A stretch of DNA of 64,000 nucleotides from Porphyra umbilicalis (lineage: Eukaryota > Rhodophyta > Bangiophyceae > Bangiales > Bangiaceae). The DNA is taken from the NCBI GenBank assembly GCA_002049455.2, contig KV918848.1, positions 62,001-126,000 of the forward strand, in the 5' to 3' direction. The translations under genes and the position numbers were made by a program. Under the pieces are notes generated by a model. That model made no database searches, was not told where the DNA came from, and saw only the letters and a list, made by a program, of their open reading frames with translations. Numbering within the stretch: position 1 is the stretch's first letter; each line of letters opens with the position of its first letter. This document shows positions 43,829 through 54,601 of the stretch, in pieces.

Positions 43829-44319
43829 GGCCTTGTCTAGACGGCGCGTGCATGGCGTGCACAGACGAGTGCTAGCCAATCGGAACGCACAGCTTCAATC
43901 ACACGCGAATCACGCGGACGATATTCGTCCTTCACGGACCGATCGGATGCTCTGGCACACGAAGGAGTTACGAGCCAAAATGTGCCATTTCGTCGCTCTT
44001 GGGCCGAACACGTTCACGTGTGCGAGATATTTCTTTATATCTCGCGCACGTGAACGTGCTCGAAAGTCAAGTTGAGCCTCCAGTTGCGATCGTTTCCGCA
44101 CTTCTGATTGGTCGAAGTGCTGCCTTTCCCACGGTGAGTTTCTGCCTATGCGAGCGTGATCTGATCTACTCGTTTTGGCAGCTGATTTTTGAACACGTCG
44201 CGTTCATGCATGCCGTGTTGCCGTGAAGACAGCAGTGCTCGTTTCACGCCCGTTTCACGGAATTGTGTTGCAGTTTATGCCCAATCACGTGCACGACGGC
44301 CCGCCGTCTAGACAAGGCC
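43829..44319. mobile_element. MITE, 491 bp, TGA target duplication, central hairpin
   Basis: GGCCTTGTCTAGACGGCG at the left end is exactly inverted at the right end, and GTGCAC follows a few bases inward on both sides. TGA flanks both ends (43826-43828, 44320-44322). The element contains a long hairpin at 44005-44062. A 3-bp duplication and a GGCC start would fit a PIF/Harbinger-like non-autonomous element; no transposase is present. Confidence 0.72.
44005..44062. repeat. Hairpin with 26-bp arms inside the MITE
   Basis: CGAACACGTTCACGTGTGCG + AGATAT pairs with the inverted copy at 44037-44062 across a 6-nt loop (TTCTTT), with 24 of 26 positions matching. Confidence 0.8.
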
Positions 44320-44470
44320 TGAACGGCAACCCTTCTTCGTGTTCTCTGGGTCGGTTTTCCCCTCCCGCGCTTTGTTTTCAACAACCAGTCCGCCGCGCCA
44401 TCGACGACAACACCGCCAGGGAGCTGCTTTGGGCCGCCAATCTCGTCGTCAGCTGCTGCTCGACGGGCGG
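44320..44470. other. Short spacer before the coiled-coil ORF
   Basis: Unique sequence; a possible promoter region, but no TATA box is seen. Confidence 0.3.
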
Positions 44471-45260
44471 ATGGGCTCAGTAGCCTTTGTTGCGAATGCA
44501 ACTGACGACCTGGACGCCCTCCATGTGGCGGCTGAGCTCGGCATCAAGGGGGTGGCGACCTACGGCGGCATCTCGGAGGCTGCCGTTTCCGGAAAGTTGC
44601 GCGCTCACGTGCCTTTCGTCAGGCGGCTCCGTAAGCGCGTCACCTCTGTCGCCGAAATGCAAATGAGGTTGACCCAGAGGTTGCGGCGGGACACCTCGTC
44701 GCTCAAAAGAAAGACCGACGCGTTGGCGGCGGGTGGCGGGGACACCTTCCGGCTCCGCACGGGCATCAGCCGCGTAAAGGCTCGCATCCTCCAGCTGAAT
44801 TCCGACCTCAAGACGATTCGTCAAGTCACCGACAAGGCCATTATGGAGCTGGGTCAACGTGAGCACATCCTCAACCACCTCTGCGCGACTGCCCGTAACG
44901 CTTTCTGCCGCACCCAGTGGCGCATGGGTTCGCCCAAGGGATGCGGGAGCTCATGGCGGCGAGCGTCATGTCGAGTGGATCGACGGGCCAGGACGCGACT
45001 GCCGAGCCGCCGGTGCTGCCATCGCCGTCTGCACCCTGGCGCCGACGGAGGTGCCCTCCCTCGGCCAGCACGTGCGACACAAGATGCTCGTGTCGCGAGC
45101 CGCCGCCGAGGCGACGCGGTCGGATGCGATCGAGCTGCTGCCCGCGTCGGAGACGCAGTACCAGACACTGGAGGACTGTGCGAGGCCGGGGCAACAGGCT
45201 GCCGTATGTTATATTTCCTGGTCTTTACGACAGGGTACTCTCAAAGTGTATTGCTGCACA
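44471..45260 (+). pseudogene. Unknown coiled-coil protein, two frame shifts
   Basis: From ATG 44471 (MGSVAFVANATDD) about 145 codons read as a helical, charged protein with coiled-coil character (RLRKRVTSVAEMQMRL, later SRVKARILQLNSDLKTI). Around 44900-44917 the sensible frame shifts by -1 (AHGFAQGMRELMAASVMSS), and around 45030-45040 by -1 again (VPSLGQHVRHKMLVSRAAAE, to about 45190). I do not recognise the family. Coding character is suggested by composition only. The end is approximate because no clear stop joins the last segment. Confidence 0.4.
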
Positions 45261-46382
45261 CATATGCTTAGATCGTGGGACTTGCTCTCCGTTTCAGAGG
45301 TGACAGTCTGCATTCATATTCTCGGCCTGTTGTGCTCTGCTGTTTCGTGTCGGACATACGGAAAACACTCACCGCCTGTCAGGCAAAGCACTGGTCCCGG
45401 CCGAGGTGGGAGTGAGCTGGACAGTGTCCGCACCACGGCCGGAGCGCCACCCCCCACAAGCTGGAATGCAGGAACGTTTGTGATTGGCCAAGAGGAGCAA
45501 CAGCAGTGCATGTTGGGTCCCATCTGTACAGAATGTGCCCGTACGGCCCGCAAACGCACGATCGGCGCACTCGTTTTTCTCAGAATAATTGAGAATCCTG
45601 AAGAAAATCTCGATAACTCACTGCTCTGGGCTACTTTACCACATGAGACGACTGAGAACGGAAGAATATCTCAAGAAAACGGAAAATCTCGATTCTCCAC
45701 GAACCTGGCGGTTGGAGAGCCAATGGCCCGTCGAAGATACGCACTCAGCAGCTGTTTGATGCTGTTCTAGACCAATGGTTGGCCTGTTTTACAAAGCAGT
45801 CCCGGTCTTGGCCGATGAGGACAAAATGGGGGGATCAGCAATACATTGAGGGAGAATGTCTTTTCGATGCTGTCATAGAATTCCGAGCTTCGTCACTGTA
45901 ATGGCGGCTAGTCGTCCTGTCCCTTTGCTCTTGTGACCACCATGGCGTTGGGTCCCTTTTTTTTTACCCCGTTGTCGCTGTGTCTTTTTCTCTTCTCCAG
46001 TTGTCGCGTCCCCATTGTCGGTCCCCATTTGATATCTTCATCTTTGTCGTATGGTTCTCAGTATAAAACAATGGTCAGCAAAGCAAACAAGCACAGCTCC
46101 CGGCGCGCCGCCACACGCAGGGGGAGGTCGACAGCGGAGGCCGCCAGATGCCTCAAGAAATGAACAAGAGATGAGTAAACACTCCGGCAGGGACCGGGGG
46201 GGGAACGGGGAAGGACGTGAAACGCATGGAGGAAAAAAACGAACGTCAGTACAGCTCGACTTGCATGGCGTGCGGATGGGGGGAGGGAGGGGGGCAAAGA
46301 ATGGGGCAGATGCGGCGCGCGGGCGCAAAGAAAGGGGGAGGGGGGGGGCAAAAAAAGGGGCGGCCTTGGTGTGGAGTGTATA

Positions 46383-46815
46383 CTGTACAGTGGGGGTTCC
46401 CCGAAGGTATCTGTAAACGCTTTTGGCGGAATCTGTAATCGCTTGCGTGTGTAATCCATCTGGGCCAGAGCGATCGTGAGCCATCGAATGCTGAAACGTG
46501 GATATTCTTGATTGGGCGTGTAGATGGGACCATCCAATCAAATGGCCTAGAGGGTGACCATCAAATCGACTAGGGCCATCCATTCTATGCAACGTGGCTG
46601 CCTGAGCGTTGAGAACACGAATGGATCCCTACTAGAAGCTTCGCTAATGACTGCGAGATCGTTGTGATCGGAGACAGCCGTTCTCCAAAAAATCCCACAC
46701 TCCAACTGTTGCAAAACAGTTCCGAATCGGCCTCTGCAGGGTCGTAGAGGCCGATTTGAACTCTTTTGCAACTGTTGGGGTGCAAAAGTTTTCGGAGAAC
46801 GGCGGTACTGTACAG
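46383..46815. mobile_element. TIR element, 433 bp, TA target duplication, with internal fold-back
   Basis: CTGTACAGT begins both ends in inverted orientation, and GTTC-CCGAA follows about 5 bp further in on each side. TA flanks both ends (46381-46382, 46816-46817). The right third is a fold-back (46678-46802) with ~57-bp arms. Non-autonomous Tc1/mariner-type element by structure. Confidence 0.7.
46678..46802. repeat. Long imperfect hairpin, ~57-bp arms
   Basis: The left arm 46678-46735 (CCGTTCTCC ... ATCGGCCTCT) pairs with the right arm 46746-46802 across a 10-nt spacer, roughly 80 percent matched. Its outer CCGTTCTCC also resembles the terminal repeat of the surrounding element, suggesting a partial nested copy. 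Confidence 0.75.
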
Positions 46816-48488
46816 TAGATCCATTATAGCCATTATGAGTCTGGCCGCGGTATAGGCGGTCAGGTCAGTGCGGCGCTCTCTCCTGGCTCGTCTTTTCATG
46901 TCCAGCCGACACGTAGAGGGGCCGATATTACCACTGAGCTTCGTGTCTGCGCCTCTGCCCAATGAAACTTCAGAAGGGGTCCACGATTGACACCAAACAC
47001 GTACCGAACCTGGACTTGGTGGCGCACGTCGCGCGTCACCCGTCTAAAAATGTCAGGACGGACCACTCCCAGGTCATGCCATCATGGCATTGACGGCCGT
47101 CAAAGAGGACACTTGGCAGACAAGGCTCCAATGCTTCGCCACGGCTCGGTGGCGGCGGCCTTCGGAGCCGACACTGGGGCACATCTTGCGCGATTGCGGG
47201 TCATCTGTCTGGGTTGTCTCGGCAGACCGCACTGGGCGGTGGGGATGGTGCTACTGTGTTTGGTGGAGACAGACGGACTCGTAAAGAGCAAAAGCCCCGT
47301 CGTCCGGCTGGGGCGCACCCATTGGTCACGCGCCGCTTCGCGTCGTGGAAGCCATGCGGCTCAGTTGAGTGGCAGCGCCCGGCGAAGACGGTGGTGGCGC
47401 GCGCCGATCGCCGCAACTGTTTTTTTTTGCATTGGAAGCAGTCACGGCGATCGGCTCCGTCGCGCGCCCGCGGCAGGGATGCTCGCGCGCCTCGTCGCAG
47501 GCCGCGTGGTTGTCCCGTACTCCCCGAGGCAGCGGCACCGGAAGGCTTGCGCGAGAGCAGCCGTGGCACGTGCGAGCAGCGCCAATAATTGGTTGGGCGG
47601 CGCCTCGACTGGCCGAGGCTCGTTGGGAAAACGACACCTGACGTGGGGTTCGTGGCGCTCCGTGGCTGCTCGCTGTCAAAATCGCGACTTCTGATAGCTG
47701 ACCGCCGCCAGCTACTGGTCGGGCGAGCGGACCGGAACTCACAGTCACTGGAGTGATTTCATCCCGTCGGGTGGTCGGGACTTGTCCATAATCGGGGCAC
47801 GGCTCCTCTCGACAGGGTTACGCCCAGGCGCAGATGATTGAGACCGAGCTCCCGATTCCCCTCTGACATTTGGCCATCAGGCAACACCAATCAGTGTCAG
47901 AAGGTGTCGAGCGGGGCCCTGCAGGGCGCGTGCCCCACGCGCCTGTCGATTTCGCCGTAGATGTCGGCCCACTGTAACGCCAAGGTCAGTCTGACCGCGC
48001 CCTCGGTCTCGTGGGGAGAGAAAGGCAGGTGGGCGCAGGGCAACCTCGGGGGAGCCAGTTGCCTCCCCAGCGCCGTTTCATTGGGTGTGCGGGGCACTCG
48101 TAGCGTACTCCCAGGGAAGCCCCCGAGACTACCTGACGCTCCAGCCGACCACCCGCACCTCTTTTCACCCCCTCTGGATGCCTGACGGGGGACCTCACCC
48201 CACTGGCCGCAGTCTGCCCCCTTCATCACGCGCACTGCGCCCGTTTTGGTCTGCCGCTCGGCCTGTGGGTCCTGATAAACCCAACGGCCCTCGAGCCGGA
48301 CGGAATGCGCGGTCCTCGTCGCCACCGCACCTGCCGCTGCGACGCTCACGCCCGGTGCCCGCCCCGTTCACCCCTCCAACCCTGCCTCTCACGCGGGAGA
48401 CGCTGCCCGACATTTCCCACTCCCCCTTCCCGCCTGCGGGCGAGTGCGCTCCCCCGATCGGTGCGGGTTCCACCCCCCCGCGCCCGCC

Positions 48489-50230
48489 ATGTCGACGGCC
48501 ACAGTGGACCTCTTCCCGGGGGGGACGCTCAATCAGACGGCGCTCGGTGAGAATGTCAACAAGATTCTGCAGATGACCGAGAACACCAACAATGCGCTCG
48601 ACGTCTTCTTCATCCTCGTGTCAGGCTACCTGGTGTTTCTGATGCAGACGGTACGTTTGATGGGGAGGGCGGTCAAGAGGCGGCGCGGCGCTGCAGGGAA
48701 AAGGGAGGGGGCGGGCGTTTTGTCGACAAGTGTTCCACGAGTGTCTGCGCCGGCGCGGGGGAACGCGGGGCGGCTTGCGGCACGGCCGTCGTGGCCTCTG
48801 CAAGCGAGCGCCGGGATGGACGCCGAGTCTAACGTCTCCCTCTCCTCCCCCGTTCGATGCCGTGGTCCACCTCTTGATCCGTTACCGCGTGGCTTTGGCC
48901 CAACTTGCGCTTGTCCGGGCTTCCTCGTGCCCAGGGCTTTGCCATGCTCACCGCCGGCTCTGTCCGGACCAAGAACACAAAGAACGTGCTGCTCAAGAAT
49001 GTGCTCGACGCGTGCGTCGGCTTGGTGGCCTACTACCTCTTTGGATACTCTTTTGCGTACGGCCCTGCGAATAACGCGTTCCTCGGCCACAGCAACTGGG
49101 CGTTGTCCGACGATAAGCAGGAATTCCATGTGTTTTTCTTCCAGTGGACGTTTGCTGCCACCGCTGCGACCATTGTGTCGGGCTCGGTCGCTGAGCGCAC
49201 CTCCTTCTATGCCTACCTCGGCTACGCCTTCTTCTTGTCGGGCTTTGTGTATCCCGTCGTCTCGCACTGGCTGTGGGGCGGGGGGTGGCTCTCCACGCTC
49301 TTCAGTGTCGGGGCGTTGGACTTTGCTGGCGATGCAATTGTCCACATGGTGGGGGGGTTTGCAGGCCTGGCTGGCGCCGTCATTGTCGGCCCGCGCATCG
49401 GCCGCTTTGACGCCGACGGCCGCGTCGTGCCCATGCCCGGCCACTCGGCGACGCTCGCCACGCTCGGCACCTTCGTTTTATGGTTTGGTTGGTATGGCTT
49501 TAATCCGGGTTCGACGCTCGGTATCTCCTTTGCATCGCCCGATGCCAACTTCCCGGCAACCGCCGCGCGGGCGGCGGTGACGACCACTATCGCGGCGGCG
49601 ACGGGCGGCGTCACGACGCTTATCGTCATCAAGCTGCGGGACCACATCTTTGACCTGATCACCATCCTCAACGGCATCCTCGCCGGCCTCGTCGCCATCA
49701 CCGGCTCGTGCCCGTGGGTGGAGCCCTACGCCGCGGTCATCATTGGCGCGGTGGGCGCGTGCGTCTACATGGCCGCCGCGATGCTGCTGCTCGCGCTCAA
49801 GATTGACGATCCGCTCGAGGCCTTTCCGATCCACGGCGCGACGGGCATGTGGGGCGCCATCGCCGTCGGCTTCTTTGCGCGCTCCGAGCTGCTGGCCATC
49901 TCGGGGTACGGCAACAACCGCGGGTGGGAGGGGGTCTTGTATGGCGGCGGCGGGCGCATCCTCGCCGCCAACCTCATCATGATCATGGCGGTCATTGGGT
50001 GGACGCTTGGCCTCATCGTGCCCCTCTTCTGCCTCCTCCACTTTGCGGGCCAGCTGCGCATCCCGCGCGAGATGGAGCTGGAGGGCAACGACATTAGCAA
50101 GCACGGCGGCGCGGCCTACCCGGAAGACGCGCTCGTCGTCGAGCAGATGAGCGCGCAAAAGACGTTGGACAACATGGCGATGGATGAGTCGCCCAAGCGG
50201 CCAGACGACACAGGCGACGTGGCCGTCTAG
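48489..50230 (+). CDS. AMT1: AMT1-type ammonium transporter, two exons
   Basis: CDS is join(48489-48650, 48935-50230), 485 residues. The intron 48651-48934 (284 bp, phase 0) begins GTACGT and ends CCAG. Exon 1 gives the extracellular N-terminus and the first part of TM1 (VFFILVSGYLVFLMQT); exon 2 continues GFAMLTAGSVRTKNTKN, the classic Amt start. The Amt signature DFAGDAIVHMVGG carries the first pore histidine (H191); FPIHGATGMWGA carries the second (H354). Eleven membrane segments are expected. The C-terminal tail has GNDISKHGG, equivalent to the regulatory Thr/His-Gly region of AMT1 trimers, where phosphorylation closes the channel. Role: uptake of NH4+/NH3 across the plasma membrane. The frame is intact, the clearest live gene here. 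Plant and algal AMT1 proteins are about this long. Confidence 0.95.
48651..48934 (+). other. Spliceosomal intron of the ammonium transporter
   Basis: GT-AG intron of 284 bp, phase 0, placed where the conserved TM1 sequence jumps from FLMQT to GFAML. It contains in-frame stops and shows that the window is eukaryotic. Confidence 0.93.
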
Positions 50231-53200
50231 GCCGCCGTCACCGCGGCCTTGGTGTTGACGTGGACCTCCCTCAGGGAGGGGGGGGCCCGTGGCCCAACTC
50301 GAACACCGTCGAGGCGGCTGGCCGGACTGTGCCCGGCCGGAGAGGTTGCCCCCCCCTGTCCGGCTCCCGTGTTGCCTCTCTCCTTTTTTTTTTCGGTCTT
50401 TGCACCACGCGTCGGTGTGTGCGTTATGCGACTGCGCCGCGCGGCCACCGGTCGGTTGGAGGGGCGGGCGGCGCAGGGGGGCCGCGCGCAAACGCGACGG
50501 GGCGTGTGGCGCATCTTGCTCATCTCGGCTTGTTTCCTTTTTTTTGGCTGCACCCGCGTGGGGCGGGCGCCGCAACTAATGCTCTGGGCCGCCGCCGCTT
50601 CTTCTGCGGCGGCCCGGTGGGGGTTGGGCGAAACCGTGGGGCGTGCGGGGCGCGGCCACCGGGCACCGCGCCGGTGGCGCACGGCCCGCCTTGCGCTCGC
50701 CCACTCCCTAGTTTGTAAAGCATTCCTTGTGCGGGGCTCCCCTGGTACCTACCCTGTCATTTGCTCGCCCCGCCGCCCGACGCCACGCGGGGGGCGGCTG
50801 GGCGGTCATGGACCCGACCGCACGCGGCGCGCGTCCGTGTGCGCTGCCAAAAAGACCGCCGCGAGCACGGCGCCCGCTGCGACGCGCGCCCGTGCCGGCG
50901 GCATTTCCGACCACGCGTGCCACCAGTGGAGCAGTGGGGGCGGCTCCTCGCCGGCGCTCTGGTCCCCCTCCCTCGGGCTGCGCGGCTCCACCCACCCCGC
51001 CCTCCGCCGTGTGGCCGCCTCCCCTGGCCGGGAGCGGTTGCCCCTCGCGGCGACGGTCCAACGGGCGACACGCCGGGCACACCAGGGACGGCGTCAACGC
51101 CCGCTGGGATCCCCGCCGCCGCCGTCCGCACCATGGCCCCGCCGCGGGGTGGTGGCGGCGGCGGCGGTGCGGCAGTCTGCGGCACGCCGCCGCCGGACTT
51201 CACGGGGTGGTGCGCCCAGCAGGTCACAGTGCCCACTCGTCAGCTGTGACCAAGACTCCCACCGATTTCCCAACGAAGCGAGCGTTCGGCCAACGAGCCA
51301 ACGAAGCCCGTCTTCGTTGGGGTTCTTTGGGCGCTTATCTGAGCACAACGAAGCCCCAAACGGAAGCCGGTTTCGTTAGGCTCTGTCATCGCAGTCTCTC
51401 GTGATCGGGTGCTGATGAGCCAAGGCAGGGCCATTCACAGGACCTGTGAACGTGCTGAAAGTAGATCAAAACCCACCCAAGGCCGAGAAACTACTGTAAT
51501 AGTCAAGCAATCCCAGGAGCAGTGCTGTGATAAACGCTCTGTAGTGCGGGAAACACTTCGGGAAGCGTCGTGCGCACCGCCGCGCACGCAGCCCTCAAGA
51601 ACATCGCGCGCGCCGCGGTGCGCGGCGGCGCAGTAGTGACGGCGGACGTGAGGGGGAGGTGTTGGCGGAGGTTTCGGCGGCGATTCGTGTCGCCGCGCGA
51701 ACGGCTTTCAACCTTCTCGCTGGCGTCCCTGCGCGCGACGGCGGGGTTGCAACAGCCTTCGTGTCTGCGGGCGCCGACCGTGCGAGGGCTGGCGGAGGGC
51801 ATTTGGTGCAGGACGCGGCTGCCGTGCGCGCCGCCGTGTACGCTGAGCCGAACGTCGTCCTGTGCGACGCGGTGCGCGGTGGAGCGGTGGCGTCGGCAGC
51901 TGTGTACGTGGAACTGTTGGTGCAGGCCGCGGCAGTCATGCACGCTGCCGCGCACACGGCGCTCAGCATCATCCCACGCGTCACGGTGCCAATTTCATGA
52001 GATGCGTGGGCTGGCCGTCCCCCTCACAGGAATAAGCTGTCATCGCTTGTGCATGGTGCAAAGGAGGCATCATGGTATGGCTGGGCGCGGCCACGCTGGG
52101 GTGTAGATGCTGGACTCCAAGCGGCACGCCTGCCAGCCCAGCTCTATGCAATGCTCAGCCCTAGCATTGTTATCGACCACTGACTATCTTCTTTGTCATT
52201 CATGTGCAGGCTTCGTTGAGCTGCTCACAGCTCACAGAGAGCGGCAGTCAACGTGGCCACCAATGGGTCACCTTTGAGGAAATCTAAAGGAACCGTAGGT
52301 AAGGCGGGTTGCTCTGGCAACGTCCTCCCGGTGTTGTCGGTGAATGCCACGCCGCCGTCCCGACACCCGGTCCATGAGTCGGTCCCTGCCGGGCTTACTC
52401 ACCTCCCCGGAAAGTGCTGCTACGAAGAGCCAGCTGTCGTCTCAAATGCAGTGCCGACTTGAGCGACCGGCGTATCAAGTGGTAGTTGGCCAGCCGTCCT
52501 CGGCTCTTGTGGTCTGGTTGGGGACTCGTTGGTGTGGGGTGATCCCCAACGATCCCGAACGAGTCAAACAGCCTAACGAAAGGCCCACAAACGCCATCCT
52601 TTCTGGAATCGTTACGATGCCAAACGAGAATCGTGCCTGTTGGGAAATCACAGAATACCTGACGATGCATAGCGGGTCCCTCACTCACAGCATCGCTCGC
52701 GGGCCAGAGCACAACCCTTAGCAGGAGCGCCGCCGTCCCACCCAACACTGCCATCCCAAACTGAGCATCGTTGTGAATTGCAGTGCTCACTGCCCCTTCA
52801 GGGGGTGAATCACAAAATAATGTGGTTGGCACAATAGCCAAAGATGCCTCATTGCTCCAAAGTCAGTTGCAGATCACAGCGCAGGCCCGGGCCAAGCGCC
52901 GGCCAATCTCTCACACAGCTCGCCACGGTGGCGACCCGCGGCGGGCACCTTCCCGCGCTCCGCTCCCCCCCCCCCGAAAGTGCGCGCCCGCCCCTCTGGG
53001 CCCCACCGCCATCCGCGGCCGTCGTGGCCCGACCCGTGGCGCGTGCAATCTCGGCGCCCATCTCGTCCCCCCCCCCCCGCGCAGGACCGCTCGCCGCGGC
53101 CGCGGCGCCCGCCACGCCCGCCCCGCGCCGCGCCGCGCCGCCCGCCTGCCGCCGCCCGCTGGCGGTGCGCGTGCCGCCCACCGGGGTGCAGCTGGCGGCG

Positions 53201-53670
53201 GCGGCGCCCCCCGCCTCACGCGACGCGCGTGGGTGGGGGGCGCCCCGACCGCCCCCGCCACTGCCGCCGCCGCCGCCCCGTCGGACGTGTGTGGCGGGTG
53301 GCTTTGGGCGTGGCTCGGCACGCCCCCACCCCCCCCCCCCCCCCCTGTACACCCCCCCCGCCGTGTGCGCCCGACGCTCCCCCCCCCCCCCCCCCCCCCC
53401 TCCACCCCACCCGGCGCACGGCTGCGGTGTTGGTAGCGTGGCCGGTGCGGCCCCGACGGCCTGCGCGAGCCATCCCCCCCCTCCCCCCCTCCCCCCCCCC
53501 CCCCGACCGGCGCGTGCGATCCCGCCCGCACGCCGGGGGGGCATGTCCCCCGCGGCGGTCCGCGCGTCGGCGGCCGCCGGCTCCCCCCGCCACCCACCAG
53601 CGCCGGCGGCGGTGGCGGCGGCGGCGACGGCGGCGGCAGCGTCTGGGGCGGCGGCGACGCGCGCGGCGAC
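50231..53670. other. Intergenic region: C-rich low complexity and possible decayed element
   Basis: No firm gene. Clusters of AACGA/TCGTT occur at about 51270-51390 and 52520-52640 and share TTTCGTTAGGCT in inverted orientation. GGTCACAG/CTGTGACC (51222-51251) is a short inverted repeat just outside the left one. Between them is the Ala/Val-rich frame described separately. From about 52930 to 53670 the sequence is mostly poly-C and Pro/Ala codon runs, probably the 5' region of the GH13 gene. Confidence 0.45.
51570..52000 (+). pseudogene. Possible small Ala/Val-rich repetitive protein, one frame shift
   Basis: RTAAHAALKNIARAAVRGG at the start and AVRAAVYAE, CDAVRGGAVASAAVYVE and MHAAAHTALSII further on look like diverged internal repeats of ~30 residues. 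One base must be added in AGGGGGAGG near 51650 to join the two halves. No family is recognised. The regularity may come from GCG/GTG-rich DNA rather than selection on protein. Confidence 0.25.
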
Positions 53671-53724
53671 GTGGGCGCCATGGCGCGGGCGGGCGCCATG
53701 GCGCCGCCGCCGCCGACCGACGGC

Positions 53725-53795
<71 letters not shown>

Positions 53796-54428
53796 GGCGG
53801 CGACGGCGGCTGCCGACGGGGAGCTCGGCCGCATGCGCGCGATGCTCATTGCGCAAGCGGCCGAGTTGGCCGTCGAGCGCGCGCGCGTGGCGGCGTTGGA
53901 GGCGGCGCTGGCGCGGGTGGCTGTCGGCCCCGCGCCGGTGGGGGGGGGGTGCCCCCGGGGGGGGGGGAGGGGCGCCCGCCACCACCGCCGAGGCTGAGGC
54001 TGCCGCCGCAGCGTCCGCGTCGCCGCCCGGCGGCGGTGGCGGCGGCGGCACGACGGCGTCGCCCGCGTCGCGCCGGCCGAGGCGGCTGCACCTCGACGCG
54101 CTCGTCGACGCCAAGCGGTCGCCGCGGTCCCGCTCGTCGGCACGGCCCCACCCACCCGCGGCGGAGGGTGGGGGGGGGGGGGGGGGCGCACGGGCGGCAC
54201 GAGTAGTAGTGGCGGGAGTGGTGGCGGCGGCGGCGGTGGTGGCGGTGGCGGCGGTGGTGGCGGGGGGGGGGGAGCGCCCCTGGCAGCGCCGGCCGGAGCC
54301 CGGCGGGCGACGCGTCGCCGAGTTTGTTTACGACAGCACGGCGGCGGCGGGTGCCGCCGCCGTCGCTGACGCCCCCGCGGACGCCCGTGCATCAGGTGGC
54401 GGCGGCGGCGGCAGGGGCGCCGCCGGGT
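53671..54428 (+). other. Probable 5' extension of the GH13 gene, frame uncertain
   Basis: From an ATG at 53671 a poly-Gly run leads into a short coiled coil (ELGRMRAMLIAQAAELAVER, 53820-53880). After G-runs near 53940-53970 another frame reads RRPRRLHLDALVDAKRSPRS and RRVAEFVYDSTAAAGA up to about 54380, then the GH13 frame takes over. The segments look coding but need at least two shifts in homopolymers, or introns, to be joined. Confidence 0.35.
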
Positions 54429-54566
54429 ATGTCGATTGGTGGGGGTGGGTGGGGTGGCGGCGGCGGCGGCGGCGGTGGCGGTGCAGACGGTTGGGGTGGG
54501 GGCGGGGGCGGCCACCCCCGGGGCACCCCCCCCAGCGACGCGTCGCCTGCTGCCGCCACCGCCGGC

Positions 54567-54601
<35 letters not shown>

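Larger units (their letters stand above)
45261..48488. other. Gene-poor region upstream of the ammonium transporter
   Basis: No gene is supported. A TIR element lies at 46383-46815. The frame at 46987-47694 lacks domains and looks accidental. A short frame at 45933-46163 (hydrophobic start, basic end) is too weak to call. ATGCCAT-C-ATGGCAT near 47078 is a small palindrome. The last 300 bp before 48489 should contain the transporter promoter, but no TATA box is evident. Confidence 0.5.

Noticed and set aside
44339..44470. N-terminal extension of the coiled-coil frame
   Set aside because: The part before ATG 44471 begins at a non-ATG codon and has a different, Arg/Gln-rich composition.
46987..47694. 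235-codon frame upstream of the ammonium transporter
   Set aside because: No recognisable domain and composition like the surrounding non-coding DNA.
50249..51379. 376-codon frame after the ammonium transporter
   Set aside because: Arg/Gly/Pro-rich, no domain, and it runs through an apparent element end; likely GC-driven absence of stops.
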